Shown in pieces: positions 37,875-52,967 of a DNA stretch of 64,000 nt (position 1 is its first letter; each line of letters begins with the position of its first letter). Position numbers and translations under genes: made by a program. Under the pieces are notes generated by a model. It was given only the letters and a program-made list of their open reading frames with translations. It did no database searches and was not told the origin of the DNA. The stretch is from Acanthornis magna (lineage: Eukaryota; Chordata; Aves; Passeriformes; Acanthizidae): NCBI GenBank assembly GCA_036785705.1, contig JAWUZG010000056.1, forward strand, positions 13,834,001 to 13,898,000, given 5' to 3'.

Positions 37875-40800
37875 GTAAGGGGAGCTGGGGCTGCGCTCCT
37901 TCCCCGTGCGCCCGGACAGGGCACCCCGGCGGGCTCGGGGCGGCTGCTCAGTACTTCGGGGTTTTTTGGCTTGTTTCGTTGTTTGTTTTGGGAGGTCTGG
38001 TGGGTGTCGCCCGTTTTCTGCCAGCTCGGTCGCTGTTCCGCTCTTCGTGCTTCCCCAGGCACCCCGCAGGACTAACTCTGCCGTGGGAGGCTCGGGGTTG
38101 TTTCGCTTTTTGCTGCGTGTCGCTTTAGTGATGCTGCTCCAGGGACGCGCACCGTGTGTGAGTAATTCTTTTTTTGTTGCCGTTGGTGTGAGAAAATGAT
38201 GCTGGAGAAATTCTCTCCTTCCTCAGCCGACTCTGACTGAACTGATGCATGTGCACTTGGTGACTGAATGTGACTTGGTTGGCTGTTGACTTTGACTAAA
38301 TAAATAAACCACTTAATAGTAATAACAAAACAATCCCTAAACTAAAAACAAACAATAAAGTGAAACATTCACACAAGTGCATTGACACAGCGAAGTTGCT
38401 TTAAGGGTTGCCCTGAGGGAAATGTAGTGTGTAAGGCATAGTTTTTTTTGGTTTTTAAATTTTTTTTAAAGAGCTTTTCATATGATTATAGTGAGAAACA
38501 GTGTGAATTTTCATTGATATTAGCCTAACACAACTCTGGCAACTGGCAAGGATCCAGCTGTTGCCCTTAGCTTTATGACAGTCAGTTGCTCAAAGCACAG
38601 TGAAAGCTGAATTGTTACTCTTAATGCTTATGGCATTAAGAAAATAGAAGTTCTCACCTGGATATCTTAGTATTAATTTACTGTGATTAAACTGTAGAAT
38701 TTGTCATGTATTTTGCAGTAATTCTCAGCAGATGATACTGTTGAGTGGGTCGATTTAGCTGTCAGGATGAATGGGCGTATTTGAGTAATAATCTTTCTTG
38801 TTTGATTTCTTGCTGCTGTTCAATGCCATCATAAAATGGCTTATCATAAAGCAAATAAACCTGCATGTGCTGTAGCCTGAAGATGGATTCAGTATGTGTA
38901 GTTTCACTTCTTTGTAGCTGTGGGAAGAACAATTTGAAGAAAATGGTGCAGAGGGGAAATTTTCATTTTATTTCTTAAAAATTTTACACTTTTTTTTGGT
39001 AGGAATAGCAAATTTTTTGCCGTTAAGACAAGTTTAATTTTGATTATATAGAAAAGCCGTGGGATCGTTTGGAGATGGATGGATTTAAGGTGTCAGTTAT
39101 AAACAAGGGCATGAGGAGGGGCACTGCTGTCAGTGACAGGAAGGTGGGTGTCTAAACAGCCCAGGGATTCCTGTAATCATCCCTTCGTGGGACAGTGCGT
39201 GAGGCTGTGACAGTGCTAGAAGTGTTGCTTATCATGTCATTCAAGGTAATTAGAACCATAACTGGCTCAATTTCACTGCAGGTTTTTACCCCAAGCATCT
39301 TTCTCATTTGGTAATGTAAGCAGGTGCTTTTGGACTAACTGCACTTCTTACTAGAACAGATAATTATTAAAAAATGTACCTGCTCAGGCAGGAAACACTC
39401 CTGATGAGAATAGTGGTTGCACTTTGGATGTTGAGGTTCATTGGGATTTGGGACATGCTGTGGTGAAGATGGGGTCAGGCTGTGTGTGTGTGGCTGGAGT
39501 GGGCTTGGGACAGGGGATAAACCTCACCCCAGAAACTTCTTGGTTCCTCCCATAGACATTTCCTGGAAATAAGTGTCTGGATCGGCTCCTTTAGTCTGCC
39601 CTGTGCAGATTTGCCCATCTCATCTTTCATTTCTCACAGATAGCTGAAGGGTGCCACGAGGCCTCTGCCAGTGGCTGTCAAATTCAGGCAGGATGTGTGT
39701 AACAACTTGTGCTGCTGCTTTGTGGCGAGAATTTTGAGTTTTATCTGTTTTGCTCACCATCACCTACATCATGAGCTAAGTTTAATATGGGGCTTTGAAT
39801 CCCAGTCTCCCAGGGTGCAGAAAGTGGGGGTCTCATTACCTTTCTTTGGCACAGGGCAAATAAAGGTAATTTATTATTACCCTCTGCCTGGGCACAAGGG
39901 AGACGGAAGCTGTACCTTAGCAGAGGAGAGCAAAGCATGCCAAGTATGCTCTGCATTTCCTCTGTGTTGTTTCCAACCTTGAGTGGAAAATTGCTCCTGA
40001 TTTCCTCAGATTTGGAGGATTTACATTGGCACTCTTCCCACATTCCCATTTTACTTCCAGTTGTACTTATTAGATAACACGCTTGCATAGAAGCTTCTTT
40101 ATAGGAAAAAGAACATTTTCTCTCCAATCTACTCCTATTTAACTTAAGCAGTTAAATGTTCCCTGGGTCCAAGGGATCTGCTCCTCAAGACTTTGCAGAG
40201 CTGTGGGGATGTTAGAACCATGAGTGCCTTGAACTCTGTTTTTAAATTCTGTTATCAGCGTAACTGAGTGCACCTCTATTTCCTAAGCTGTTGATACTGT
40301 AAAATCAAATCATCAGAACCAGATGGAATATTCATATTCAGACAATTTATGTGTCTCAGTTGCAGGGCTTTCTTTCTGTATTCTGCTGTAGTCCATGTCA
40401 AATTTTCTATAATCCACATAAGGATAAACTCCCCATTGTCTTCTGTGTGAGAGTCCTAATGAAGACCAAGAACGAGAAAAGAAACTGGGCCGAGTCTCCC
40501 ACGTTAGATCAAATGATTGATCACCTTTTTATATACCTGGCAATTTCTGCCTCGGAGAAATTAGCCTGGGTGTAACTACAGGTTTCCCAGCATAGCCACG
40601 GAGTGGGTGGATTGCTGTGTAGGCAGATGGTTTTGACCCAATTTAGGGATCAGTAGTAAGGAGGCCTTGCTGATGGAGGCTTTGTTTCTGTTAGATATTC
40701 TCCATCTCTCCGGATATTGGGTATCCTGTGAGTACCAAGGCGCTGTGGATGTGCAGTCTGTCTGTCCTGCCCTGAGGATGTCACCTGCTAAAGCAAATTT

Positions 40801-43800
40801 GACTTTTGGCACCCCTGTGGCCTCGCTGTGACAGGGTAAACACTTGCAGGAGTATAATTGTATTTATCCTAACTCATCAAAAAGCTACTCTGGAATGATA
40901 TAAAGGAGGGTCTTGCTATAACTGTTATGAAATATTGAGGAATCACTAATTTTTCTTAATCAAAATACTCAGTCCTTTAAAAAAGTACACAGCCAGAGGT
41001 AGTTTTCAAACCCATTAAACTGTTCTTTCAACTTAGAAATTACTTGGAGAAATATTTGTAAAGACTGTAGAAAATGAGATGTTAATTACCTTTTCTTGAA
41101 ACATTCCTAGATGGTTTTGAACTTAGGTTGTTTTGCACTACGTTACATATTCAGACAAATCAATTATCTTGGAGGGAAAAAAAGCCTGTGATGTGTGCCA
41201 GTTCAGATGTTTGGATGGTGTAACATTAACCAGGTTCCTTGAATGAACCTCTCCTTCAATTAAAAGAGATCATTAGAGAGGAGAATGCAGAAATGGGAAC
41301 AGTCTGAGTGATGTGGAGTAAACAGAGAACAATTACTTATAGTTTCATGTAACTCGAGATTTTAAAGAGGTGAGAACAAATGAGCAAGGTTCAATGATTT
41401 TTTTTTTTTCCTAAGGTCCTTTTCAATTAAAAGAAATTCTTCCATAACTAAATTATGCTTCTGCTTCACGCAAGCATAATTTATCTATGGAACTCACTAC
41501 TCCAATATCTTCCTGTTGTTAAAGATACAAATGAATTTTAAAAATTGTTTGGCAAATTAAGAGAGAAAAGTACGCTTTTAATCACAAAGATGCAGACACA
41601 ATTTCTAGCTGAAGCAGCTCCTAAATCAGAGATTATTGGAAACCAGGAGATTATTTTGAAGGCAGAATCATGGTATGGTTTCCTGACCTTACAGTCTTTC
41701 CCTGAGCATCTGTTTTTGGTCAGAGTTAGAAGCAGCTTATTGGACTGAGTGGATATTTGGAGTGATGTGGTCCCCTTGCGAACTGTGTGTGATGGAAATT
41801 TGGATGGGCTTTCCTGGGATCACTGCTGTTTTGTCTGGAATAGTTTCAAGCAGGTGAGTATTAGATGCAGCTTCAGTTTTCACACTTGGGGAAACAGCCT
41901 GAAGTAAATAGTGTGCTTAATGCTGTGTTTCCTTAAGTTTTGATTAAGTGGCTATTCATAAAGATAATCTGTTAAGAACACAGATGGAGTTGACCTTTTG
42001 CAAGGCTGCACTAGTGCTGCAAAGCTCCATTGTGAAATAATTGGATTATTGTGGGAAAATCTGGAGCATGTTACAATTTTAGTTTTGATTTCTGTTTTCT
42101 TAAATGCACACTGCTTTTCCAAGAAGACTTTTTTTGTTGTTGTTTTCTTCACATAAGCAGCCTGCTGACCTTTAGGCATTTTTTTAACCCTTGCTTTTGA
42201 TTCTTCCACTGCCTCCTGTCAAACCCTGGGTCGGGACTGATGGGGCCAAATTGTGTGTCTGTGCTTTCCTATTGACTTCCAGCTGCTTCTTTTCTGAGGA
42301 AAACAGACTCTGGAGCTGGGAGTCTTCAAGGTTGCTCTTGGAATTGAAGCTGGAACTTCAGGCTGATCATGTAGGTGTCCAACCTCCCCTGCCCCCAGGA
42401 TATTTGATCTTCTTCTTCAGCTGGGGAGGTTGCATGCACAGTGTGACCACCTTTGCCCTCAAAGGAGAGTCTCTTGGTAACAATTTCTGGTGGTTTTTAG
42501 TTAAAATTAATTAGTTTTCATGCTTTCTGCTGTTATTTTGGTCAGTGCATGGTGAGAGCTGGAGCACAGTGACCCAGGGGGTGACTTTTCCTCCTGCCGT
42601 GGTGGGTGCCTGTTCCATATGTATTTACACAGATGCTCCTTCGCTGGCCTGTTTTCACTTTCCCACAAAAACAACTTGCTAAGATGCAAGCTAAATACTA
42701 ATGTAGGTTTTGAGATATTTGTTTGGTTTTGTTGGCCTTTTGGGATGGGGAGAACTAAAGGGCGATCTTATTCATATCCTTCCTTTCTGGGAAGTGCTTG
42801 TACCCTTGACAATTCTTCCTGTTGCCCACTCCTAGGAGCTACAGAAGTAGTCTGCAGAGTAAATTTTGCATTACTGGAAACTTTAGGTTTGGGGGAATTT
42901 AATTGTTTTGGAAATTCTCGGAATTGTATAGCTTTGCTGCCTTAAAGATCAGAGATCAGAGCTAATTTAGAAATAAAGCAAATCTGCTTTTGCGTAATGC
43001 CATAAATTAAGACACAGAAGCAGCTCTGTCTTTTCAGGATTTATGAGTGTGCCCTTTCATTCTCTCCTCCCAAACAGATAAGCCCTGCTCTAGAAGTAAG
43101 TTTCTAGCCAGGACAGGATATATAATCTATATTGTTGGATAATCTTTTAATGGGAGTGAATGGAAATGAGGGGGCCATGCTAATTTATCTGAGCAGGCGT
43201 TTGTCAGTGCTGCCATTGATGTGGAGGTGGTGCTGATCCGGAGCTGTCAGCGAGGATGGGGCAGTCTCTCAGTCTCAGCTCACTTTATCATGGCTGTGAA
43301 AGATTTTCTTTAAAAGTCTGACTCATTTGGGTTTAAGTGAGGAGGGATTACAGAGCTCAGTTCATTGAAATTTTATTGGATGCAGGTTCGCCTTGAAGTA
43401 AAATCTTATTGAACCTAATGGTTTTGACAATTTCAAATAAAAATACCCCAATGAATGAACATAACTCATCCCCTTGTCGCTGCTTCCCTGTGCTTCAAGA
43501 GGAATTTTTTTTGCTGTCTTCCCTCATGGGAAACATCTGCAGAACCAAATGGCAGATCATTAATGCTCATTCAATAGCAGGCTTTGTTCCCAGTTTCTTC
43601 AACTTGGAAACAATTAACTGGAGAGTTTTGTTTTGTCTTGTTTTTCTTTTTGAATGCAAACATCTAATTCCAGTTATATATACTAGTGGAATTTGTAGAA
43701 GTCCTGCTATTTGGGATTGCTTTTAATTATTTTAGAATAAATGCTCCCTACCCAAATTCAGATAGTGAGAGCAATGCCTTTGTGGTTGGGGTGTGATTTT

Positions 43801-46800
43801 AATTTATTTTATTGTATAAATGGCTGAATATTGTTCAACTCTGTAAAACTATAAGCTACAATCTCATTACAAGCATTTGTGTTCAGGAAGGCTTCTGGTT
43901 CCTCACATCCACTAAATTCTTCATGGTGGCATTCAGCAAAAAAATCTGTCTGGCCTTTGATAATAAGCAAATGAAACCTGAAGAAAATCCAACTTTCACC
44001 TACTTGGGTGCAAAAGCTGTTTGAACCAGAAAACCTCCAAATCTGTTCAGCTGACTGTGAGCAGTTTGTATTTGAAGACTTGCCAGATTGGTTACTCCTG
44101 TCCATGTCTGCTAGACAGGGGAACTGGCATGTTAATAGCTCTTAAATCCATTAAAAAACCATAACTACATCTTTAAAGGGTTTATCGACACCTGCTGAAA
44201 AGTTCTGGATTTGAGCTTTATGTGATTTTCATCCATGAGCCAAACCAGGAAATTGTATAATTATGACAGCTGAATTAAAATACCTTTTGGTCAGTATTCA
44301 CAAGAACTAAACATCCATGATTAATAAACTCAGTGTTTTGTTGGTTAATTAAAGGCTAAGTAGTCATAATTTATGCACTTAACATTGACTTTGAGAAGAT
44401 GTGAATGGGGCATGATAGTGACAAGTGCAATGGTCAGCTTGATCTGTTCTAAACTGTCCTGCCTGGAGCTATGTGTGCATGAGAGGAGGATTAAAAACAA
44501 AAAAACCCACTGTGGTAGCAGTGTACAAAGGAGCAGCCAGTGTGGTTGGGCAGCCTGAGCAAGAGCTCTAAATATGCTTAAGGGAAGGTATTTAAAGTTT
44601 AGCAAACTACCCCACCCCTGCCTATGACAAGTTTGCCCCAGATGGATCAGGGCCAAATCGCTTTTTAAGAGCTGCAGGATGTGTCTGGAGGTTTTCACGG
44701 AGCAGGTGTGTCATGCAGAATCATAGAAAAACTGAAAGTGAATTTTAAATTGCTTCGTCAGGTGCCATCCTAGCTCAGCAATGCCAATATTCCTGTTTTG
44801 TGGAGCTTTTCTGATTAAATCACTTCCAGGAACCAGAATTAACTGAACCAAGCTTTGCTGTAGTTGAGGTTCTCTGAACTTCTGCAGGCAAAATCCGGAA
44901 CAGGTCACTTATTATTCACCCCAGCAGAATATTCCTATATTTTAATTTTTGACCCTTTTATTCAAGCTTAAAATAGTTCCAGGAATCATAGGTTTTGTTT
45001 TTCTTGATGATGATGCCAGTATTTAGAGACTTCAGCTTTAGCAAACCAAAACCCCAGCGTTAAGACTTTGGAAATGCCAAAGTGTAATTGCCAATGCCCA
45101 TGAGTTAAATTTACCAACTTTACCTGAACTTCTCAGTGGGAAAATTATGCTGTAACAGAACCTGGAGACAAGGTGCAGATTTCTACTGCCAGGAGGCTGA
45201 AAATTCAGATGGTGAATGGAAAGAGAAACATCAAAGCTGGCTCTTTCCTGTGAAAAATAACTGGCATTTAGAGACATGTGCTGGCATATGTTTAGTCTTT
45301 ACAGACTAAACCTTTTTTCTTTAGGGTTCTTCAGCCTCCTGCCTTTGGGAATTAAAAGACTGCAAAAACACGGGCTCATTTTATCTACAGATACACCCAA
45401 GCTGTGTGGAGAGGTTAAATGTGAGAGGGCATTTAATCATGCAAGTCAATACAAATTCAAAGTAATCTCGACTCTGCTGGTGAGCTCTGAGCTTGGCTTG
45501 TGCCATGTTACTGCTGGGAAGAGGAACGTGTTGTAGTTAGAAAAAGAAAAAGGCAAACCAGCAGCTCAGTGCAGGTTTTAGTCCTGCTCAAGTTGTCCTC
45601 AGGCCATTTTTATGAATCAAAAGTGCTCTGTTTAGGTTATTTTGGTAAATTGTTAAATAAAGAATCACACAGAGCTTTTAATAGATCTGTCCTCTATAGT
45701 CACTGAATTTTGATAAGAAGTGTGACAGTAATAGTAGTTATTTAGGGAGCAGTGCTGGCACACGCACAAGTAATTTGCATGTAGCCACAAGCTTCTTTTA
45801 TTGAAATGTATGATTTAAGTCCTAGTAAAAGGCACTGGTTGATTTGGCCTCCAGTGGAAATGAGTCTCCAATTTCCTTCCTAGGTTTGTTTTGCCTGAGA
45901 GCTATGGAAAGGGAGGATCTATTTCTGTGCACCTCTTGTTATAAAAATAAACCTTTTGTTATGAGGGAGGTGAGCAGGGGCTTGAAGGAGAGAGTGAGGA
46001 GGAAGGAGGCTGCAGGGCTGGATTCGCTCTGGACCTTCTCAGCACCTTCAATATGTGAGTAATTTGCCTCTCTCCTGGTTTTGTGTTGTCCCTCATGTGA
46101 GCCCTGATAAACCCCAGTTATTTTAGAGCTCTTCTTCCCTCGTTCTTACGCTTCTTGTACCTACACCTCTCCTTGCTCCTGCTGCTCATCAGCTTTCCCT
46201 TTCCTGCTCCTCATGGTGCCCTGCTCCAGGTGCCACCATTCCCAGGGATCACCGGGTGTGTTTTGGAGCAACGAGGCAAATCATAAAACAGATTTAGTCA
46301 ATGGTGAAGAACTGTCCCAGTTGCTGTTGGGATCTCAGCACACGGCGCAGCGCCTTCCAAGAGTAGGATCTGTCCCTCCAGGATCTTTCTTGGGGTCTGG
46401 TTTGAGGTGCACATCATCCCCTGTGGTGCAGGGCTGCAGGAAGCAGATCTTTGTGCATGGGTGTCCCTGGAGAGGTCTGATGCTCAGCAGGTGTGTTTGC
46501 ACTGTAAAGATCATATTTGATTGTACCGTTCTGGTACAATCCCATGAATTAAACTAAAAAGGTTGAAAGGGCCTCCTGGCTTGCACAGGTACAATTGCAA
46601 GGCACAATATTTTGAGGGAACCTGAGAGAGTGGAAGGAACTTGAGAAATGTGTTTGTAAAAATACACCCAAACACTTCCTCCTTCATTTCCTCTGTACAT
46701 ACTCATCATTTTTCTTCTGTTTTAGAAAAGACAGGAGCAAAATGAAAGCAATACTTTCATAAGCTGGAGGCAGGTGCAGGGTATTTTCTCAGTAACTTTC

Positions 46801-49800
46801 ACTATCAGATGCTATTTTAAGATGCTTGTAGGAGCTGGTTGTTCTCTTACTACTTGTAGTCACTGTCTGCTCATAAATGTTGAGAAAAGAGCCCTCCAGA
46901 TTGTGCAAAAGAGCCTCTGAGGAATTAAAGTGTCCCTGTTCCTCTCTTGCATGATAAGTGGAGGAGGATGTGTGCTTGTTTCATGTGTTTGTGAAAGATG
47001 AAACTCATCACGTTCGAGCCAATTAAAAATCAAAAAGCCAAGCATGGGATCTAAAAGCCCAGAGCCTAAAAACTGACGAATCTGTGAAAAAAAACAAACT
47101 CAAACCCAACCCAAAACAACCTCAAACTAAAATAGAAAATATTACTTTAGATGCCTTTATTATCTGCATGTAACAACCAGGCTTTTCTTTAAGCTTTGTC
47201 TTTACCCTGGATGTTACTTGTGATTGTCTGCAGGGACTGTAGATTTCTTTCACCCCACATCAAGTAAATAAAGCTGGTTTCTTTTGCTCATCTTGTTTCC
47301 ATTGAAGCATATAAAATCATCTCTTATGAAGCACTTGTACTAATTTGGCTGACAGCAACAGGTCAAGTTTCTATTTTATTTTATACCTTTAAGTTTAGCA
47401 TCCTGCTGCGCTTTGCAAATGAGTCTGTTACAGCAGAGCAACAGAAGAGCAGGATCTGTATCATTTGAAGCCCTACAGGGAAGCTTAAGCTCACTGGGAA
47501 GATTTGGAAGCTGGCCAAGCCATGACCCTGCTTTAGCAGCAAATCACCTGTGCAGTGAAGACTCTTACCTGCTCTGCATCACTGCACTCCCTGTGATGCT
47601 TGTTAGTGCTAAAAATAATTCTAACAGATTTCCCCAGGGTAATTAGCCTGTGGAGCATCAGATTGAGATTAGACTTTTTTTTTTCTTTTTCTGGTGCCTT
47701 GTCAAATTTAAGTTCAGGTATTTGCTGTATGCTGCAGGGAGAAAAGGCTGTCTCAGTTTCTCGATATTGAGCTGTATGGAATTCAGTGTCCCCTGCTGCC
47801 TTCTGGGATCACACCCAGGGAGGAATGGCCTCAGGCCCACCCACCTCAGCCTCTCACTTTGGATTTGTTTTTTTCTGCAAAGGAAGCACGATGCTTGCTT
47901 GAAGGTGTTGATAATCCAAGGAACATCCTGCCCTTGGTAAGGTATTCCCTTTTCTTTTAAATATCATATACGAGTGTACCTGGGTGTGGAACGCTCCAGG
48001 GCAAACTGGTAATGCTGAACAAAGGGTTACTTCATTTGGATGATATTTTCTTATCTCTGTGGCTGTTGGTGCTTAGCGTAAAGCATTTCCAGATAAGGCA
48101 CTGAAATAAGCCATTGCAAAGAAGGAAGTGTTGGTTTCTTTAGAAAAAGTCATTCTATTCCTACTGATGGTTTGTATTTGGCTGTGTTTGAGCTACAATG
48201 ATATTAAAAACCTGAGGTACTTGGTGTGTTCTGTCATAGAAATAACCACCCAGCATATGCAGTGGTTGTTCAGCCCTAGCAGAAAGCTATTTCCCTGATA
48301 CTTTCCTTACTCTTCCAGGGAGGAATGGTTTCATTTATGGCTCCTAGAGCCAGAAGACTCAATTTATAGCAAAAGATAAAAGAAAAACATGAAAAAAACC
48401 CTCAGTCCCTTACCCCCCTGCTCCCTTATCACCTTGCTGTCAGCCTTGTTTCTCAGTGCGCAAAATTCAGAAATTATAAAAGGGGTCGTACTCCTGTTAG
48501 AACTTTCCATAGGCAAATACTGTGTTGCATAACAGAAACTTAATTAGCTTTTAGTGTAATTTGTACAATGTCTCATGAATTGGGTTTTAAGTAAGTGAAT
48601 GTGCTGGACGGGCAGAGTTTGGGGTGAATATCCTGTGCCAGAGCAGCCAGAATTCACAGAGGTTTAACACTGAGGGAGTTCCATCAGTTCCTTCCACTTT
48701 GAACGTCTGTTAATATGCATTCGAGTGAGGAGCATCTTCCTAACAGCCTCTAATGCGTGTGGTGGATTTAAATGTTTGTTAGCATTTATTTGTAGCTGGA
48801 AACACACAGACTGAATTCGACCTTCCAGGGCACGCTGACCCAGGGTTTTCACCTTCATTGGATGAACAGATGAGTACAAGGATTAATAGATTTATGGAAG
48901 CTGTAATGGTGGTGGTGTGGTGCTCAGTTTTTGTCATCTTGGCTGACTTGGAGGGTGGTACTTTAAAAGTAATAACAGGGGGCTTCAGTGAGCGTGGTGC
49001 ACTTCTGGGTGTGCAGGGAATGGTTAGAGAGTGAAGAAAGACAATTTATTCCTTAATTCCATAAGTGTGTAAATCAATTTGGGTTTGTTCAGTTTATTTG
49101 TTTGATTTTATTGGGCACTTTTATGATGTTTTCAGAGTGTCTTACAGTGTTTCTCACTTGTGGCTTTGCTGGCTTCCTGTCAAGACAGTAAGTGAAGTAG
49201 AATTGCAGGATGATTTCTCTAGGCTTTCAGTGGCATTTGAAATATCTCTTAGAACATGTAAAAAATCATTTAGCTCTAAATATTATATCAATTTAAGGGA
49301 GTACATACGGAGTGTTTTAGTGAAAGAAACCAAAACACATAAGAAAATTTTAAAAAAATCCCAAGGACCATAATTAGAAGATACGTAAGGGAGGATAAAA
49401 TGCTAGAAATATTTGTTCAATCATAGTGAGCTGGGACCAACTTTTCTGTCATTAATCCTTTCTTTCTTGTCCCTGTTTCCCCCAAAAGAGGAGGAGATGG
49501 CAAAATAAAAGGATATAATAAAAATGACAGGTGCAATCAAAAGCAGTCTCTCTGAAGGAGGAGATTAAAGTATATGGATTCTTCTGAGCATTTGAGATTT
49601 GGTAGTGTATTAAAGAGAAGGCTGAAGGAGATAGACTGAAAACATTATTTTTTCCTTGTTATATAAGAACAAGGAGCTATTCAATTAAACCAAAAACAAC
49701 AGAGTTAAATTGATAACAGGAAGTGTGTCTCTTTGAATGGTTTCTGTTTGCAAATTTTTGCTGCAGTGTGCCATTGAAAGGGGAAGAGTAAAGAGGCCAA

Positions 49801-52800
49801 GCTTAGACCAAGAATTTGGCAAAGTGTGTTTTTTCCCTGTGGTTGCTTAGGGAATATTTGGCGATACAGTTGGCCATGAACTTCTGAGGCTGAGGAAGGA
49901 ACAGGGAAAACTTCTGGCCTGTGGAGGATAAGGACTACATGAACAACACGTTGGCACCAAGAACACACTTTCTACAGGTGAGAGAGAATTTCTCTCTCTT
50001 CAAAATTAAGTGATTCTATTGATGTTGTCCAGTATGGAAGAGAAAAGCAGAGAAAATTGATGTAGGAAGAAAGAAGAGTTGTAGATGTGAATATGAGCTG
50101 GCCTGGCAGGGGTACCTCTGTAATCCTGGCACCCCTGACTCCAGCTCCACACTGGGGAGGAGGGTGGTCCACATTCCCATTACTCCAGTGACCTCCCTAG
50201 GGTTCAGATTTGTGGTTATGGTGGTGATCTCTGTGTCTTCTGCTTGAACTGGGGAAGTGGAAAAAGGGCCCCCAGCAGATGGCTGATGTCAGAGTGTGTT
50301 TGCCCTTCAGACTGTATTTACCTTTTTCTCAGGTTAGAATACACTGTATATCTGTGTTAATTGTGTACCATAGCCATCATTTGGGTTAATTTATTTGTAA
50401 ATACAGTACTTGTGTAAGAGAGGTTGTAGGTGCAGCAGGAATGTGGATGCAAAGGTTCAAAGGCCAAATTTCTAGACAATCCAGTGACCAAGGATGGGCT
50501 TATTTCTTCTCTGATCTCAGTTCAGGCCACCTGCTGCACCCTGTGCAGCAAATATCACAGATGTGGGAGCTGTGGGTGGCAGCTCAGTGGAGCCATCCTT
50601 GCTGTCTTGGCCGAAACTTTTCCCCAACTTTTTTCCCTTTTAAAAAATTTTTTGATCCCACTGTATTTCTGCTGTGCTTGAGGAAGACTCTGCTTACTCT
50701 GGGTTAAATGCAAGTGGGTCTTAGAGGCACATTATGGTCCTTTGCTGGACGGGCATTTCTATTCAGCAACTGAGGTAATTTAAGTGCGGAAAAGAACATT
50801 TGACTTGGGGAAAGCAACTGGGAAAACCTACAGGAATGAGCCTGCTCCTTGGAAACAAAGTCTGAAAGCAAACAAAATAAAAACAGCGGCAGTGGGTCCT
50901 CAGAGTGAGAGGGGTGGAGAATAACAGGAAGGGAATAGGAAGCAGTAAGTGCCTTGGGAAGTGGATGCTGAGCTGGGCTCTGCCTTTATTTGCAGCATCT
51001 TGGCTCCAGCAGGTTCCAGTGCATGTAGGCGAGCAATGCAGAGAGCACCAGCAGAAGATGAGTTGTTTAAATGACTCCCAGCAGTGTGTTTCATAATGTT
51101 TTGTGCAAATGTGTTTAGGCTAATAACTTCTGTTGCTGGCACATGGTGTGATGCTGCCTTGTCAGGGTTTTATGGGAAGAGGGAAGAGCCTAAGTGAAAG
51201 CTCTCAGCTGATGTGAGCAAATCCAGCCAAGTCTCCTGAGCTTGTGCAGGGCATCCCTCCATCTCCAGTCAAATTGGGTTGGCATTTATGTCTTTTTCCT
51301 CCATAAATCTTTTCATCTTGTGCTTCAGTCTGAGCTCAGTGAGAAAGAAAGGCCCACAGTGCCTTTGTGTGCATTGAATTCTCCTCTGTGAGGTTCAGAA
51401 AACTATTTTTCCTTCTCAGTTGTGCTGTGAGGGGAAAAAAATGATTTCAGTTTGTCTATGTGCACTTTGATACTGTGGCTGTGTTAAGCTGATATATCTA
51501 TACTAACACACCTTCCAATTTGGGCAAAAAGTGTTATTGACTTGTGAATGTATGTAATGCCATTAAGCTTATTTTTTTTGTAAGGAATATAACATTTCTG
51601 ATATTATTTATTTTCCAGTATAAATGGGGGAGGATTGTGCAGCTTTAGTTTCACAGTAATGGAGTTAGAGGTTTTTTGTAGATTCCTGAGCACTCTGCAA
51701 GTGTGGCGAGATTAGTCATAAAGTTATTTAAATAAGTTATTAATTAACTGGTTATACAGCCTCATTCAAATTAATGAATGCAAGAGTAGATTTCTTTGAA
51801 AGCAGGCAGTAATTTCTCTGTGTGGATTAATTCAACAATTGTATTTCTCTTGCCTGTCCTGGAATTTTTCTAGTAATCAGGAAAGCATCGGGAAGTAACT
51901 TTTTGTCAACTGTTTGATAGTTAGAAGGTAAATATGCTGTGGGTTTTGGAAGCAGCCATCATGTAGTTAATGGGGATATATTTCTGGGGACATGGTATTT
52001 CCTGTAACCTCTGTGAGTGTGACTGTAAAGGAGTACCTTTTCAAGTTTCACTTGTTTTTTTCCTTACTGAGTTTTGATGCTTTGACTACCTCTTTTCACA
52101 GAATAAGGATGATTGCTCAGCTGTTAACCAGGGAAGAGTGTGTCTGTGAGGATATTCCTGTGCACAGAGGTGTCCCTGCTCCCTTACCATGCACATACAG
52201 TGAGTGATTTTCTTTTAGCTCTTTTATTTCTGTGTAAATGCTCAGTATGAATCAACTCAAAGATGAGTCCGCCAGTAGGTTTTCAAAAGTTATCTACCCA
52301 TCCGTTTTTGTCTTATTTTTCTCTCAATTGCCTTCTTTACAAGGAACACGAACTCCACAGTTTCCACTGTCAGTGGGTTAATGTAAGGCAGTGTTTTGTG
52401 GTCCCAGTTGGGATGCCTCAAGTTCAATGTCCTCTCTTCAGCCTCTGCTGCTTAGTTTGTGGAGCTGTTTCTCCTATGTGCCATCAACAAATCTTGTCGG
52501 GAATCCATGTAGCCTTGGAAATAGCCAACAAAGCCTTACATGGCCTGGAAAAGTGGCAGCAGAAATGTCAGTGCCAGCTTTGCCAGCAAGTTTCGTGTGC
52601 TTACATTATGATTTAGCTCCCATCAGTAGGTCTTGTACAGAAACAGTTTTAAATTGGATAAATCTCAAGTTTTCACGAATCAAGGCTTGACAGAAGGAGG
52701 AATGTAATGTCCCCTCTTAACAATCATGAAGTAGTGGGCAGACATTGCTTTTTTGTGTAGGAATAAATACTTGCTCTGGCTGTTTTCCTCCTAAATAATC

Positions 52801-52967
52801 AAACCTACCCACCAGATTGTATTTGGAAGCACTTACTAATGTGACACGCTCCATTTTAACTGTTCAGAGAAATGACTGAAAGTTTTAAGATGAGGCAACA
52901 TGAATCATAGTCTTGAGCGGCTGTTGACTTTTGTGATTGACTTGCCTTCTTCCTACGTTCCTTTTAG
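37875..52967 (+). other. MCTP2: MCTP2 intron 1 (inferred)
   Basis: This is about 15.1 kb between the CpG-island donor and the start-exon acceptor. The first few hundred bases remain CpG-rich, then composition drops to A+T-rich. I see no further MCTP2 exon, RNA gene or recognisable transposon of any length. There are short T-tracts (for example 38441-38467 and 41399-41410), a TG run near 39480, a 9-bp stem at 46519-46541, and many short unconserved open frames. Small alternative or non-coding exons cannot be excluded by eye. Confidence 0.6.
46519..46541. repeat. Perfect 9-bp stem with a 5-nt loop in MCTP2 intron 1
   Basis: GATTGTACC (46519-46527) and GGTACAATC (46533-46541) are exact reverse complements. 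No U-run follows and no RNA family is recognised. A stem this short is expected by chance at times in 64 kb. Confidence 0.75.

Larger units (their letters stand above)
37300..38160 (+). promoter_or_regulatory. MCTP2: CpG island, probable MCTP2 promoter
   Basis: Base composition changes abruptly here from A+T-rich flanks to very G+C-rich, CpG-dense DNA. It includes GC boxes of the GGGCGGGC type near 37380 and 37703-37713 and G-rich direct repeats. This is the only CpG island in the window. It lies upstream of and on the same strand as the MCTP2 coding exons and contains a strong splice donor, as expected for a TATA-less promoter. Long open frames on both strands here are a by-product of high G+C. 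Divergent transcription to the left is possible, but nothing coding supports it. Confidence 0.75.

Noticed and set aside
37067..38062. 331-codon minus-strand open frame rich in Pro, Ser and Gly (and several overlapping + strand frames of 135-282 codons)
   Set aside because: They lie across the G+C-rich island and the 13-bp minisatellite, where stop codons are rare. All frames are open at once and the periodic peptide comes from the repeat.
44711..44760. Possible minus-strand CR1 end (AATCATAGAA)
   Set aside because: The sequence after the first ten bases does not follow the CR1 tail.
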